Shown here piece by piece: positions 1 through 9,791 of a stretch of DNA of 24,440 bases (the stretch's first letter is position 1; each line of letters begins with the position of its first letter). The notes under the pieces are model-generated. The model saw nothing but the letters and a program-made list of their open reading frames with translations. It was not told the origin of the DNA and made no database searches. Location: positions 1-24,440 of the forward strand of contig JBCCLI010000050.1 in assembly GCA_039026975.1 (NCBI GenBank). Reading direction: 5' to 3'. The DNA is from JBCBKZ01 sp039026975 (lineage in GTDB: Bacteria > Bacteroidota > Bacteroidia > J057). A program made the translations under genes and the position numbers.

Positions 1-1665
1 AAATTATCACCCCGTCAGAAAATGATCAACATGATGTATCTCGTCCTGTTGGCCCTTCTGGCGATGAACGTAAGTAAAGAGATATTGGATGCATTTGATA
101 CGCTGAAAATTAAACTTCAAAATTCAGCTAACAGTGCTAGTGCTTCTCAAAGCGAGTTCGTTGAGAATATGAAGGAGAAGATTCAGGAGGAGATTGAGTT
201 TGAGAAGAAAATGGATAATGCAGGGTTAATAGATACACTTGCTCAGATTCAAGGGGAATCTGGTAAAATAATAACGCTATTAAATCAGCATATAGAGAAA
301 ATGGAAGAGTTCGCCGGGGTAGATCCTCAGACCGGAGAATATCTAAAGAAGGACGAACTGGAAAAGAATTTTCAGTACTGGCTGAAGGGTCAAGGAAACG
401 AGACCGATAATAATGGGAGAGGATCTGGAGAAGCATTTGCACTTAGAGATGCTATGGATGGCTACTTTAGGTACATCAAAAAGATGTATGATTCTCAGGT
501 AAAAGATCCCAAGAACTATCTAGCAGCTAAAACGCTGGAAGACAAAGAAGGAAAAGGGGGAAAAAAGAAAAGCTGGGAACGTTTCACATTTGACGGACCA
601 GTCGTAGGAAATCTGGCCATACTAGAAGCCCTCAAGATGGATGTGTATGAAGAACAGAAAAAACTTCTTGATCTTCTCAACGGCCGTCTCGGGGTAGCTA
701 CCTTCAAGGTAGACGAGGTTATTCCTGTAAATGCGCCCACCGCAACTATTGTACCCTCCGGTCTAAACTTTGAGACACGCCTATATGTAGCCATGTCTTC
801 AAGTACCATTCAGCCTAAGTTTTCAAGCTCAAGTGGTAGCATAAAGCCTGGAGATAATCCTAACTATGCTACACTGACCATTCCAGCTAATGGAAAGCTA
901 TTAACTGGTGGTAAGAAGGAAGCTAAGCAGAAGTATAGCGCGGTTATTCAGGTACCTAAGGCTACAGGAGGTACGGAGGATTTACCGGTAGAAGGTGAAT
1001 TTATCGTACGTAAGCCTGTTATTTCTATTACATCAGCAGCTGTTCAGAACCTTTATCGTTCTTGCGCAAATGATGTAAACATAGATGTACCTGCCTTAGG
1101 AGATTTTTACAGTCCTAAGATTACGGCCTCAAGCGCCCAGATCATTCCTTCCAAGAAGAATAAGACTACTTACAGAATCATTCCTACGGGAAGACAGTGT
1201 GTAGTAGGGGTTAGTAACGTGATGGCTGGAAAGACCACTAAGATAGGAGATGTGAACTATAAAGTGATCAACCCTCCTAAACCTTCAGTGGACATGGCTG
1301 TAAACGGTAAGCGTACCAGTGGTGCTACTCCTGTTTCCAAAAATAGCCGTGTACAAATCAAGATAGTACCTGATCCTGAATTCAAATCAGCACTTCCTGA
1401 TGATTCTAAGTATGGAGTTACTAGTGTAGATGTACTGGCCGGTCTATCTTTAGGGCCACCGACCAAGGTAAATGCAGTAAAAGGTGGGCTATGCCACGCT
1501 AAGCCTATTAATGTATCCTTAGGTGCCAAAGTAAGATCTGCACCACCTAACACCAAGGTGTACATCAGGATCAATGAGATCTACCGCAGAAACTTCCAGA
1601 ATAAGAATATACCTGACAAGCGCTTCTCAGAAGCTGAGAGAATGCTGTCTATTGTAGTGAAATAA
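1..1665 (+). CDS. gldM: Gliding motility / type IX secretion motor protein GldM (5' end cut by window)
   Basis: Inner-membrane protein with a large periplasmic part. With GldL it forms the proton-driven motor of gliding and type IX secretion. The reading frame is open from base 1: the seven codons before the first ATG (base 22) read KLSPRQK, the normal GldM lead-in, so the true start lies a few codons upstream of the window. The single transmembrane helix follows at once (MYLVLLALLAMNVSKEIL). The remaining residues, about 30 to 554, are soluble with no further membrane span. They fit the family's helical D1 domain followed by beta-rich D2-D4 domains. The visible 554 residues are about full family length. 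gldN follows after 19 bp, and gldK and gldL are expected upstream (inference from the usual operon). Identification is firm from the N-terminal motif and the gldN neighbour. Confidence 0.96.
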   Translation, partial: KLSPRQKMINMMYLVLLALLAMNVSKEILDAFDTLKIKLQNSANSASASQSEFVENMKEKIQEEIEFEKKMDNAGLIDTLAQIQGESGKIITLLNQHIEKMEEFAGVDPQTGEYLKKDELEKNFQYWLKGQGNETDNNGRGSGEAFALRDAMDGYFRYIKKMYDSQVKDPKNYLAAKTLEDKEGKGGKKKSWERFTFDGPVVGNLAILEALKMDVYEEQKKLLDLLNGRLGVATFKVDEVIPVNAPTATIVPSGLNFETRLYVAMSSSTIQPKFSSSSGSIKPGDNPNYATLTIPANGKLLTGGKKEAKQKYSAVIQVPKATGGTEDLPVEGEFIVRKPVISITSAAVQNLYRSCANDVNIDVPALGDFYSPKITASSAQIIPSKKNKTTYRIIPTGRQCVVGVSNVMAGKTTKIGDVNYKVINPPKPSVDMAVNGKRTSGATPVSKNSRVQIKIVPDPEFKSALPDDSKYGVTSVDVLAGLSLGPPTKVNAVKGGLCHAKPINVSLGAKVRSAPPNTKVYIRINEIYRRNFQNKNIPDKRFSEAERMLSIVVK

Positions 1666-1684
1666 TATCAGATCATATTCTGAC

Positions 1685-2593
1685 ATGAAAAAACAAGTTG
1701 TCATATTTAGCCTAATAGCACTCATGGTGGGTACTGCCCTGGCTCAGGATCCCAACAGACGTGTACCGCGTTCTGAAGACCACTTCTGGCGCAAGAAGAT
1801 TGTGAACCGTATTGATCTTACAGAAAAGATGAATGCACCCTTGATCGCCAGAGAAAACCGTTTTTATGCTGAATCTCAGTATTCAGGAAAAGATGGGATC
1901 GTTATGGCACTGTTTAATGGACTTAAGCAGGGGGATTACGTAGCTTATAATCCGGATAGCTTGACAGTTTCTATGAGCTATCAGGATGTACTACGTAAGA
2001 TCCAGGATTTTGAAGGAAGTGTCTTGGGGGAAGAAGATGCCTTTGACGAGGAAGATGTTGATGGTGGATTCGATGATGGATTTGATGAGGGAGACTTCGA
2101 TGATTTCTCAGGAGAAGATGATATGTTTGAGGATGACGGATTTGGAGACTTCGAGGATGAGTTCGGAGAAGACCTGGGGGATGATTTAGGAGAAGAGGGA
2201 GAAGGAGCAGAAGAAGATCTTGGCGAATTTGATACAGGTCCATTTGAAAATGTTATCCAATTTGTAGAGGATGTGATCTTTGACAAAACGCGTTCTGAGA
2301 TAGTTCATAACATTGAGTTTATAGAGATTATTTGGACTGATCCAGGGGAAACCCTTCCAGATAAGTCCCTATGTGTATTCAGATATGAAGATATATTAGG
2401 AACCCTTGAAAATACTCAGTGGAAGAACCGTTTCAATGATGCGGAGTACAGAACACTAAAAGAAATATTTGACTTGAGACTGTTCCACAGCTTTATCATA
2501 GAAGTATCCGGTGTCGGTGTTACTAACCTGGATGAGGCAGAGGTAAGAAGACAGCAATTAACTGAATTCGAACACCACTTGTGGAGCTATTAG
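1685..2593 (+). CDS. gldN: Gliding motility / type IX secretion protein GldN with an acidic insertion
   Basis: Periplasmic protein that, with the lipoprotein GldK, builds the ring of the type IX secretion system (known of the family: GldN/PorN). The 302-residue product starts with a cleavable signal peptide (MKKQVVIFSLIALMVGTALA, then Q21). The N-terminal part (about 30-110, with HFWRKKIVNRIDL and NRFYAES) and the C-terminal part (about 185-302, with EFIEIIWTDP and YEDILGTL) look like the family. Between them, residues about 116-183 form a low-complexity segment rich in Asp, Glu, Gly and Phe. More than half its residues are acidic, and there is no Lys or Arg until residue 201. I do not expect this in typical GldN. 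The gene lies 19 bp after gldM and is followed by a hairpin terminator. Confidence 0.93.
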   Translation: MKKQVVIFSLIALMVGTALAQDPNRRVPRSEDHFWRKKIVNRIDLTEKMNAPLIARENRFYAESQYSGKDGIVMALFNGLKQGDYVAYNPDSLTVSMSYQDVLRKIQDFEGSVLGEEDAFDEEDVDGGFDDGFDEGDFDDFSGEDDMFEDDGFGDFEDEFGEDLGDDLGEEGEGAEEDLGEFDTGPFENVIQFVEDVIFDKTRSEIVHNIEFIEIIWTDPGETLPDKSLCVFRYEDILGTLENTQWKNRFNDAEYRTLKEIFDLRLFHSFIIEVSGVGVTNLDEAEVRRQQLTEFEHHLWSY

Positions 2594-2612
2594 TAGAAAA
2601 TACCTTTTTAGG

Positions 2613-2637
2613 AAGCCCGCTATTGCGGGCTTTTTTT
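2613..2637 (+). terminator. Rho-independent terminator after gldN
   Basis: An 8-bp perfect stem (AAGCCCGC / GCGGGCTT) with a 4-nt TATT loop runs into a T tract, 20 bp after the gldN stop. It ends the gld operon. uvrC converges from the right. Read in that direction the same stem lacks a T tract, so termination of uvrC here would be weak. Confidence 0.9.
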
Positions 2638-2689
2638 ATGGAGAATGATTAGGTAGACCAGTCTGTATAATTATATTCAGGGGATTAAC

Positions 2690-4504
2690 TTAAATCTCTC
2701 CCTTCTCTATGGCTTCGCGGATTACCTTCGCTTTACTCTTTCCTAAGAGGGTTTCCAGTTCCTGGTCAGAGGCTTGTTTTAGCTTTTTAATAGAACGGAA
2801 GGTCTTGATGATTTTCTGCTCCGTATTAGCTCCTATTCCCTTGATGGTAGAGAGCCGGGAGCGTTGGCTGCTATCTTTAGACCTCAGCTTCCTGTGGAAA
2901 GTAATAGCAAATCTATGGGCTTCATTTCTGAGTTGCTGAATCAAGTAGAGTGCGGGGCTTTTTTTATCTATGTGTAGTGGGATAGGATCTCCTACAGTAT
3001 AGATCTCCTCTAATCTCTTGGCAATCCCTATCACAGGGATTTTATCTAAGAGATCTAATTCTCTTAGGGAATCTGCTGCATGGCTCAGCTGCCCTTTTCC
3101 TCCATCTATGACTATGAGTTTGGGAAGGGGGTTTCCTTCATCTAATTGGCGTTTATACCTTCTGTGTACAATTTCCTGCATAGAGGCGAAGTCATCTGGC
3201 CCCTCAACAGTTTTAATCTTAAAGTGCCTGTAGTCCTTTTTGGCAGGCTTCCCATTTTTGAATACTACCACGGAAGCTACTGGATTAGTTCCCTGGAAGT
3301 TGGAGTTGTCAAAACACTCAATATGATCAGGGAGAACCTTCATATTTAGCGCTTGCTGCAGTTCTTCCATCATCACTTCATTAGGCGTTTTTCGCTTTTT
3401 GAAATTTTGGTTGTAGAGCTTCTCAGTGAGTAGCAGCTTACAATTCTTAAGAGATAAATCTACTAAATGCTTTTTGTCCCCTCTTTGGGGAACGGAAAAC
3501 TGAAATCCCTCTATTTCTTCAGAGGCTTCTGGCAGGGTGTCTGTAACTATCTCTGAGTGAAGCTTTTCTCCTTCACTTAGAAGGTACTCTAACGCAGCAG
3601 TAAGTAGTTCTGCTTCCTCTTCCTGATTATTACGTTTGATTTCAAAGGAGTGCGTCTGTACTATGGCTCCATTGATAACCTTGAAGTGATTAACCACTGC
3701 CAGATGCATTTCTGTAGCTACTGTCAGGACTTCCAGGTTAGTGATCTTTTCAGATACTACGGTACTCCGCCTTTTATAGGCTTTAACTTTATCCAGTTTT
3801 CTCTTGAAGTAATCAGCTTTTTCGAACTCATATTTAGCTGCTGCCTCTTTCATACGGGAAGAAAGCTGATCCAGTACCGGTTTGAGGTTTCCTTTTAGGA
3901 CTAGTTTTACCTGATCTATGCCGGTCATATATTCTTCCTCAGAATAGCGGGCTTCACAAGGCCCCAGGCAGTTGCCTATTTGGTATTCCAGGCAAACTTT
4001 AAACTTCCCTGCCTGAATATTAGTCTCCGACAAGTGATAATTACAGGTCCGGAGATACACAAAACTCCTGATCAGGTCCAGGATAGAATTCATAGTTCCT
4101 ACTGAGGGAAAAGGCCCAAAGTACAGGGAGCCATCATGTACCTTGTGTCTAGTAGGAAAAACCCTGGGGAAGCGTTCCTTTTTTATGCATACATAGGGGT
4201 ACGTTTTCCCATCCTTCAGGAGAATATTATACCTCGGCTGGTGAGTCTTAATCAGGTTATTCTCCAGGAGAAGGGCCTCTATTTCACTGTTAGTGATGGT
4301 GAAGGCTATGTCTGCAATGTTCTGAACCAGTTTCTGAATTCGGTAGCTATGGAGCCTACCTGAAGAAAAATAGCTACTTACCCTTTTCTTAAGGTTTTTA
4401 GCTTTCCCTATATAGATAATGGTTCCATTCTTATTCAGGAATCTATACACCCCGGGATTGTCGGGAAGGGATTTGATCAGAGACTTCAGCGGTTCACTAG
4501 CCAT
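2690..4504 (-). CDS. uvrC: UvrABC system protein C (excinuclease subunit)
   Basis: Makes both incisions around a bulky DNA lesion during nucleotide excision repair, acting on the UvrB-DNA complex. Counting from the upstream ATG at 4510 (606 residues), the N-terminal GIY-YIG nuclease spans about 16-95 (GVYRF, then YIGKAKNLKKRV). A UVR coiled-coil motif that binds UvrB lies near 214-247. The C-terminal RNase H-like nuclease has IECFD (D401), VIDGGKGQL (D469) and AHRF (H532). A helix-hairpin-helix follows (STIKGIGANTEQKI, near 554-567). Cysteines 156, 173, 181 and 185 match the spacing pattern of the iron-sulfur ligands reported for E. coli UvrC. Two close starts exist, ATG at 4510 or at 4504; I give the second, which begins MASEPLK. 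The gene lies 103 bp downstream of the PBP gene on the same strand and may be co-transcribed with it. Confidence 0.97.
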   Translation of the reverse strand: MASEPLKSLIKSLPDNPGVYRFLNKNGTIIYIGKAKNLKKRVSSYFSSGRLHSYRIQKLVQNIADIAFTITNSEIEALLLENNLIKTHQPRYNILLKDGKTYPYVCIKKERFPRVFPTRHKVHDGSLYFGPFPSVGTMNSILDLIRSFVYLRTCNYHLSETNIQAGKFKVCLEYQIGNCLGPCEARYSEEEYMTGIDQVKLVLKGNLKPVLDQLSSRMKEAAAKYEFEKADYFKRKLDKVKAYKRRSTVVSEKITNLEVLTVATEMHLAVVNHFKVINGAIVQTHSFEIKRNNQEEEAELLTAALEYLLSEGEKLHSEIVTDTLPEASEEIEGFQFSVPQRGDKKHLVDLSLKNCKLLLTEKLYNQNFKKRKTPNEVMMEELQQALNMKVLPDHIECFDNSNFQGTNPVASVVVFKNGKPAKKDYRHFKIKTVEGPDDFASMQEIVHRRYKRQLDEGNPLPKLIVIDGGKGQLSHAADSLRELDLLDKIPVIGIAKRLEEIYTVGDPIPLHIDKKSPALYLIQQLRNEAHRFAITFHRKLRSKDSSQRSRLSTIKGIGANTEQKIIKTFRSIKKLKQASDQELETLLGKSKAKVIREAIEKGEI

Positions 4505-4607
4505 ACACACTTAGGAATTCTGAAAGAACAAGATACGACTATATCCTGCCAAAGAACAGACCTAGACATAGCTAAACGTAGCGCGTGAAAATTGGTTTTG
4601 GCGGTGC

Positions 4608-6872
4608 TTAGAAACCCAGTCCTTTATCTTTCTTTTTCTTGGGGAGGGGAGCCGCTCTCAACCTGGTATCATCATCAAAAAAGGTAGAATCACAGGCTAG
4701 TCTGGTATAGTAGCCTGAGGGGATGGGAAAGGGATCTTGGGGAAAATTCAGTGCTTCATCTGCTAGCACTTTCTTCATATACAAGGCCCATATAGGAAGA
4801 GACTGACTAGCTCCCTGGCCAAGGTCCATTCTCTCAAATCTGATTCTCCTGTCTGCACATCCTACCCATACGCCAGTGATGAGCTGAGGCATGACACCCA
4901 CAAACCATGCGTCTGAATGATTTTGGGTAGTACCCGTTTTTCCTCCTATCTCATTTCGGAAGTCATACTTGTATCTTAGCCTACTGGCAGTACCTCCCGG
5001 CTCATCTACTACCCCTTTTAGTAGCTCTACCATCTCATATGCTTTGATGCTGCTGAGTACCTGATTAGTGTGAGGAGAAAATTCCTGAATGACGTTTCCG
5101 TTTCTATCTTCTATACGGGTGATAAAAATAGGTTCCACCCACACCCCCTTATTTACAAAGGTACTGTAGGCGCCCGTTAGTTCTAATACATTTAAGTCGC
5201 AGGTACCCAAACAGAGGGCTGGAACGGCCTCCAACTCGCTTTTAATCCCCATTTTCTTCGCATAGTCCACCACTACCTGTGGGCCTATATCTTTCATTAG
5301 ACGGGCTGTAATGAGGTTAGTAGAGGTTGCCAAGCCTTTCCGTAAGGTCATCATCCCCCCCACAGAGCTATTAGAGTTTTTAGGACTCCATCTTTCCCCC
5401 TCTCCATCCACATCATCAAAGAAGACGGGTTGGTTTAGAATTTCATCACAGGGCTGACGTCCATTATCCATGGCAGCGGCATATACAAAGGGTTTGAAGG
5501 TGGAGCCTACCTGTCTTTTCCCTTTGCCCACATGATCATACTTGAAGTGTTCAAAGTTAATCCCTCCTACCCATGCTTTTATGTAGCCGGTAACGGGATC
5601 TATAGAGACTAAGCCCGTTTCCAGGTATTTAGCATGGTGGAGGATGGAGTCCTTAGGTGTCATGACTGTATCTACATTTCCATTCCAGGTGAAAATGCTC
5701 ATCTCCCTAGGCTCATCAAAACTGTCTCTGATCTCCGTATCTGATAGCCCAGCCCTAAGCCCTGCGGCATACCTACCACTCTGTCTCATAAGGACATTAA
5801 CTATGTCAGGCTCATTTTTGAAAGGGCGGGTGATGGCGAGTTCCTTCTCGAAAGCTTCCTGACGAACACTCAGGTGTTCTTTGACCGCTTCTTCTGCATA
5901 TCTCTGTAGGCGGGTATCTATGGAGGTGTAGATTTTTAGGCCGTCTGTGTAAAGATTGTAGCCTCTCTCTTTACACCAGTTATTCATGAATATGCGGATG
6001 TGTTCCCTAAAGTAGGGAGCTATTCCTTCTACATGTTCTTTTCCCCTGGCAGCTAAGTCCAGCGGCATATTTTTCACGCTATCTAATTCTCCAGTAGGGA
6101 GACCCAGGAATCCATTCTCCTCCATTTTATTGAGCACTACATTCCTTCTAAAGATCACCGTGTCTGGATTTAGGTAGGGATTAAAGACGCCTTGCCCTTT
6201 CAGCATGGCTACCATGACAGCTGCTTCTTCCAGGGCTACATCTTTCGCAGACTTCCCAAATAGCCTTCTGGCTGCCATTTCTACTCCATACGTCTGCCCA
6301 TAAATACTTACTGTATTCAAGTAAGCGGTGAGAATCTCTTGCTTAGTGAATCTCTGTTCCAGGATAGCGGAAACTATGATTTCTTTTATCTTTCTGGTTA
6401 CCGTTCTCTGGGTACCTACTGCATCAAAGAGGTTCCTGGCTAGCTGCATAGTAATGGTGCTACCACCACTGGTAGTTCCTCTCAGATACCTTACAATGAT
6501 GGCTGGCAGGGTATTTAAATCCAAACCGGAATGGCGGTAAAAACGCAAGTCTTCTGTGGCTATGAGTGCATCAATGAGATGAGGAGATATCCTGTGAAGG
6601 GGGATGTTTACCCTATTTTCTCTTGTGTAAAAATTCTGTAGAACTTCTCCATCCTGGGAAATGACTTGGGTGGCTAAGTTGGATTTGGGGTTTTCTATTT
6701 CATCTAATGGAGGGATATCACTGCCTACAAAAATAACAGCTACCAAGATGATGATTCCCACAAGGCCTACCAGTCCCAGGAAAAACTTACGTGGAATGGA
6801 AAAGGATTTCCACTTGGACGGTTTAGCTTGTTTCTCTTCAGTCCCCTTACTCTTCTTAGGTGATCTGCTCAT
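4608..6872 (-). CDS. Class A penicillin-binding protein 1A (transglycosylase/transpeptidase)
   Basis: Bifunctional enzyme that polymerises lipid II into glycan strands and cross-links the peptides on the outer face of the inner membrane. The 754-residue protein has a basic cytoplasmic tail, one transmembrane helix (about 31-50), then a GT51 glycosyltransferase domain with TEDLRFYRHSG (catalytic Glu about 107), GGSTITMQL (136-144) and LEQRFTKQEILTAYLN. The penicillin-binding domain shows all three active-site motifs: GSTFK (nucleophile S457, K460), STN (517-519) and KTGT (645-648). Length and motif order are normal for PBP1A (mrcA/ponA family). The C-terminus is a short basic KKKKDKGLGF tail. 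uvrC follows on the same strand and a SprE-like gene lies 171 bp upstream. Confidence 0.96.
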   Translation of the reverse strand: MSRSPKKSKGTEEKQAKPSKWKSFSIPRKFFLGLVGLVGIIILVAVIFVGSDIPPLDEIENPKSNLATQVISQDGEVLQNFYTRENRVNIPLHRISPHLIDALIATEDLRFYRHSGLDLNTLPAIIVRYLRGTTSGGSTITMQLARNLFDAVGTQRTVTRKIKEIIVSAILEQRFTKQEILTAYLNTVSIYGQTYGVEMAARRLFGKSAKDVALEEAAVMVAMLKGQGVFNPYLNPDTVIFRRNVVLNKMEENGFLGLPTGELDSVKNMPLDLAARGKEHVEGIAPYFREHIRIFMNNWCKERGYNLYTDGLKIYTSIDTRLQRYAEEAVKEHLSVRQEAFEKELAITRPFKNEPDIVNVLMRQSGRYAAGLRAGLSDTEIRDSFDEPREMSIFTWNGNVDTVMTPKDSILHHAKYLETGLVSIDPVTGYIKAWVGGINFEHFKYDHVGKGKRQVGSTFKPFVYAAAMDNGRQPCDEILNQPVFFDDVDGEGERWSPKNSNSSVGGMMTLRKGLATSTNLITARLMKDIGPQVVVDYAKKMGIKSELEAVPALCLGTCDLNVLELTGAYSTFVNKGVWVEPIFITRIEDRNGNVIQEFSPHTNQVLSSIKAYEMVELLKGVVDEPGGTASRLRYKYDFRNEIGGKTGTTQNHSDAWFVGVMPQLITGVWVGCADRRIRFERMDLGQGASQSLPIWALYMKKVLADEALNFPQDPFPIPSGYYTRLACDSTFFDDDTRLRAAPLPKKKKDKGLGF

Positions 6873-7043
6873 ATAGAACGGTGTTAAGAAGCAAAGCCTG
6901 GAAGCAGATCAATACAATGAAATCGCGAATGAGTGTAGTAGCGCACATACTTCCAGCTGACCCAAAGATATTATATATTTTTGGATATGTTCACAGATCT
7001 AAGATTACATATGAGAATTTCCGCTTATCCTCAGCGCTGAAGC

Positions 7044-9698
7044 CTATTTCTTCATGATGTTTTGATAGAAGCTAATATAGTCTTCCATGCGCTTTTTCCC
7101 GTAGGCAGTTTTGAAGTTAGTGTGGGTAATGAAGAAAATTTTATCCTCTTCTGTAGTGAGAATTTCCTTTCCTACTTCACTATCCTTGAATGTCTTGATG
7201 TACTTTTCGGCATCTTCCACTTTAGAAAATCTACTGATGTAAGGGAGGAGCTTCTGGGTTTTAGTATAGGCAAAAGTGAAGACCCTAAGTTTCTGATCTT
7301 TGAATTCAGCCTTGTTGAAGTCGGAAATTTTTGATTGTAGCTCTGACTTAGGGAGTTCAGAGCTGACGTACATGAGTACGAAGATTCTATCACTTCCCTT
7401 CACGTCTTTGCTAAACCCTTTATATCGGGGATTATTGGGATCTGCATCTTCTGGATTAGCGCTTTCTTCTGCTGCTACTTCCTGGGGGTTAGCCTCACTG
7501 AATCCCTGTGAGAGAATCCTCAGTGTTTCTTTAGCCTGAGGAGTTACATCGGCTTCCGGAAAAGAATTCACTAGTTCAGTAAGAATGACTTTCATGCTAT
7601 CATTTTTCCCTAAATAGCCATAAGACATTCCTCTAATGAAATACACCTCGGGTGCTACAATGCCCTCTTTATCAGCATACTTTTGGAGAATGAACTCACT
7701 AAAATCCAGGGAAGTCCTATACTGTCTGCCCTGATAGGCGTTATACAAGCCTTCATACGCCTGAGCATAGTCTTGCTCATCTTCCTTCAGTTCATCTGGA
7801 TTTTTCCCCTCTATGAGATAGGCGTATACAGAATTGGGAAATTGATTGATGATAAAGTTTCGCTGTGCTTCTGCTATAGGAGATTCCTTCTCCGCATATA
7901 GTTGGTAAAGTGCATAGCGCGCTCGCAAGGTGTATTCAGAATCCTCGAATCTGTCTAAGAGATATTCTAAGGTAGCGATAGCAGAGTCAGGCTCTTCAAG
8001 TTTTTGGAAATAGATTTGGCCTAACATATAAAGGGCTTCCTCTACTTTGGCATTCGCTACTGCTTTCTCCTCTTCATTTTTGGGGATATCCTTATAGTAA
8101 TTGTACTTATCCCCTACAGACTTTAGTAGGGTGCTATCTACCTCTTCAGCCACCGTTTCTGTTTCCTGATTAGCAGCAAATACGCTTGAACTGAGGGCCT
8201 TATTTTTTCTTCTCCAGTTATCTTCGTTTCTCCTGGTACCCCATATCTGTTGGAATTCTATTCGGCCACTAGAAATAGTAGCAGGGTTATCAAAGTACCA
8301 CTCCCCTCCCTGGTTTTTGGATCCTTTACTATTAGGGTTATTGAGTGCATACAGATCATCCAGGTTACTATTACTGAGCTGGCTTTCTATTTCTTTGGCT
8401 TTTCTCTCCTCTTCCTTTCTTTTTTCTTCTGCTATGACTATCTCCACAATAGAATCTAGAGTCTCTTTAGGGAGTTCTGCCAGCATCAGCATGGAGTCTT
8501 GATATGTGATGGTTTCTTTATACGTGATATATTCTCCTAGAGTCTTTGCTAATCTCTTGATTTCGTCGTGCTCACTCATTTCCGGCGTGACAGCTTGGGC
8601 TGCACTATCATAGTAGGCTTGGGCTTCTGGATACTGCTGAAAGTTATAGAAGTATATTTCTCCTGATTTATAGTAAGAAAGTGTCTTTTGGATAGGATCA
8701 CCTTTACTGGCTTGTAAGGACTGGCGCAGGAAGGATAAGGAAGAGTGCAGGCTATCTTTCTTCTGTTCTAAAAGGGCAAATTCGTAATATATCTGGTCCA
8801 GGTTATCCTCATTCTTTTCATCATTTACGAGTTTAGTGAGATACTTCTGAACTAAATCATCATCATCTTTCCCTCCCTGGAAGCGCACATACAATCTGGC
8901 AATCTTCATTTGGGCCCGGAAGCGGAAGTCATAGGCGTCTGTATTTTTCAGTACCTTCTGGTAGTGTTCCAGGCTTTTAGGGTAGTCTTCCATATGCTCA
9001 TAAAGCTGGCCTAGCAGGTAATGTGCGCGTGCCCTTCTTCTTCTGATAGAAATATTCTCTACCTCTTCTACCAGCAGGCGGGTAGCTTCTGTGTATTCTT
9101 CTTGTTCCAAGGCTAGCCTACTTCTGAAGATGGCAAGATCCGCTAATAAGGCTTTGTCAGAAATTACTCTATTCCCAAATTCAAAATTATCCTCTAGGAT
9201 GTCTGCAGACATGGTCTTATTTTCCATCTGGTAGAAAGTCTTGGCTATCCAGAGGTAGGTTTCAGGGACTCTGTCTGACTCAGGGAACTTTTCCAGTACC
9301 TCATCAAAATTCTGCATGGCCAGGCTGTAATTCTGCTTGTAGAACCAGGCAATTCCATTAAGTAGCCTACCATCATCTATATAATTTCCATTAGGATGCT
9401 TGAAAATGACGATATCATTTTTTTTAATGATCTCATCGAAATCTCCCTTGTAAGTTGAAATTTCTTGTTCACTCCCATAGTTGATGACTTCAATAAATCC
9501 TTCATATGGGAAGGCATACTGATCTTCCAGTTTGGCAGTAGTAATATTGAGCAGCTCGTTGGCATTGTAATAGCCATTAAAGTAAGAGGTAGTATTATGG
9601 TAGAATCTGGCGGGAAGATGTTTCTTTTCCTTATTACAGGAAATCATAACCAGCAGGACCGCAATTAGGAATAATTTTGTACTTTTGGCTCCTGTCAT
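7044..9698 (-). CDS. sprE: SprE/PorW-like TPR lipoprotein, type IX secretion accessory
   Basis: Probable outer-membrane-associated lipoprotein of the type IX secretion system. In characterised relatives, SprE/PorW is needed for secretion and is reported to link the ring proteins to the translocon. The reading frame extends up to 9776, but I place the start at ATG 9698. This puts a lipoprotein signal at the N-terminus (MTGAKSTKLFLIAVLLVMIS, then C21) and gives an 884-residue protein. The mature N-terminus has the family-like HNTTSYFNGYYNANE stretch. Many TPR units follow (e.g. YSLAMQNFDEVLEKFPES, DYPKSLEHYQKVLK), with a charged coiled-coil patch near the middle (EEKRKEEERKAKEIE). A C-terminal alpha/beta domain of about 110 residues (DRIFVLMY, then KISDFNKAEF) recurs in the family. 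Another TPR lipoprotein is the alternative. The M23 gene diverges across 93 bp. Confidence 0.75.
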   Translation of the reverse strand: MTGAKSTKLFLIAVLLVMISCNKEKKHLPARFYHNTTSYFNGYYNANELLNITTAKLEDQYAFPYEGFIEVINYGSEQEISTYKGDFDEIIKKNDIVIFKHPNGNYIDDGRLLNGIAWFYKQNYSLAMQNFDEVLEKFPESDRVPETYLWIAKTFYQMENKTMSADILEDNFEFGNRVISDKALLADLAIFRSRLALEQEEYTEATRLLVEEVENISIRRRRARAHYLLGQLYEHMEDYPKSLEHYQKVLKNTDAYDFRFRAQMKIARLYVRFQGGKDDDDLVQKYLTKLVNDEKNEDNLDQIYYEFALLEQKKDSLHSSLSFLRQSLQASKGDPIQKTLSYYKSGEIYFYNFQQYPEAQAYYDSAAQAVTPEMSEHDEIKRLAKTLGEYITYKETITYQDSMLMLAELPKETLDSIVEIVIAEEKRKEEERKAKEIESQLSNSNLDDLYALNNPNSKGSKNQGGEWYFDNPATISSGRIEFQQIWGTRRNEDNWRRKNKALSSSVFAANQETETVAEEVDSTLLKSVGDKYNYYKDIPKNEEEKAVANAKVEEALYMLGQIYFQKLEEPDSAIATLEYLLDRFEDSEYTLRARYALYQLYAEKESPIAEAQRNFIINQFPNSVYAYLIEGKNPDELKEDEQDYAQAYEGLYNAYQGRQYRTSLDFSEFILQKYADKEGIVAPEVYFIRGMSYGYLGKNDSMKVILTELVNSFPEADVTPQAKETLRILSQGFSEANPQEVAAEESANPEDADPNNPRYKGFSKDVKGSDRIFVLMYVSSELPKSELQSKISDFNKAEFKDQKLRVFTFAYTKTQKLLPYISRFSKVEDAEKYIKTFKDSEVGKEILTTEEDKIFFITHTNFKTAYGKKRMEDYISFYQNIMKK

Positions 9699-9791
9699 TT
9701 TCAATGAGGTTAAACGCGAAAATACCTTCGATTTTCGTATATTATTAGAAGACTGCAAATTAACTAATTCTTTCAAAAGCTTTAGGGCTAT

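Noticed and set aside
1971..2286. Antisense proteins of 90-101 residues opposite gldN
   Set aside because: Their Ser/Pro or Leu/His-rich composition is the mirror of the acidic GldN codons; no start signal or family resemblance.
7031..7040. Terminator for the SprE-like gene at TCAGCGCTGA
   Set aside because: It is a palindrome with no loop and no T tract, and it lies at the end of the coding region.
9699..9776. Longer N-terminus for the SprE-like protein
   Set aside because: The extra 26 residues would bury the lipoprotein signal; ATG 9698 puts it at the N-terminus and leaves promoter space in the divergent gap.
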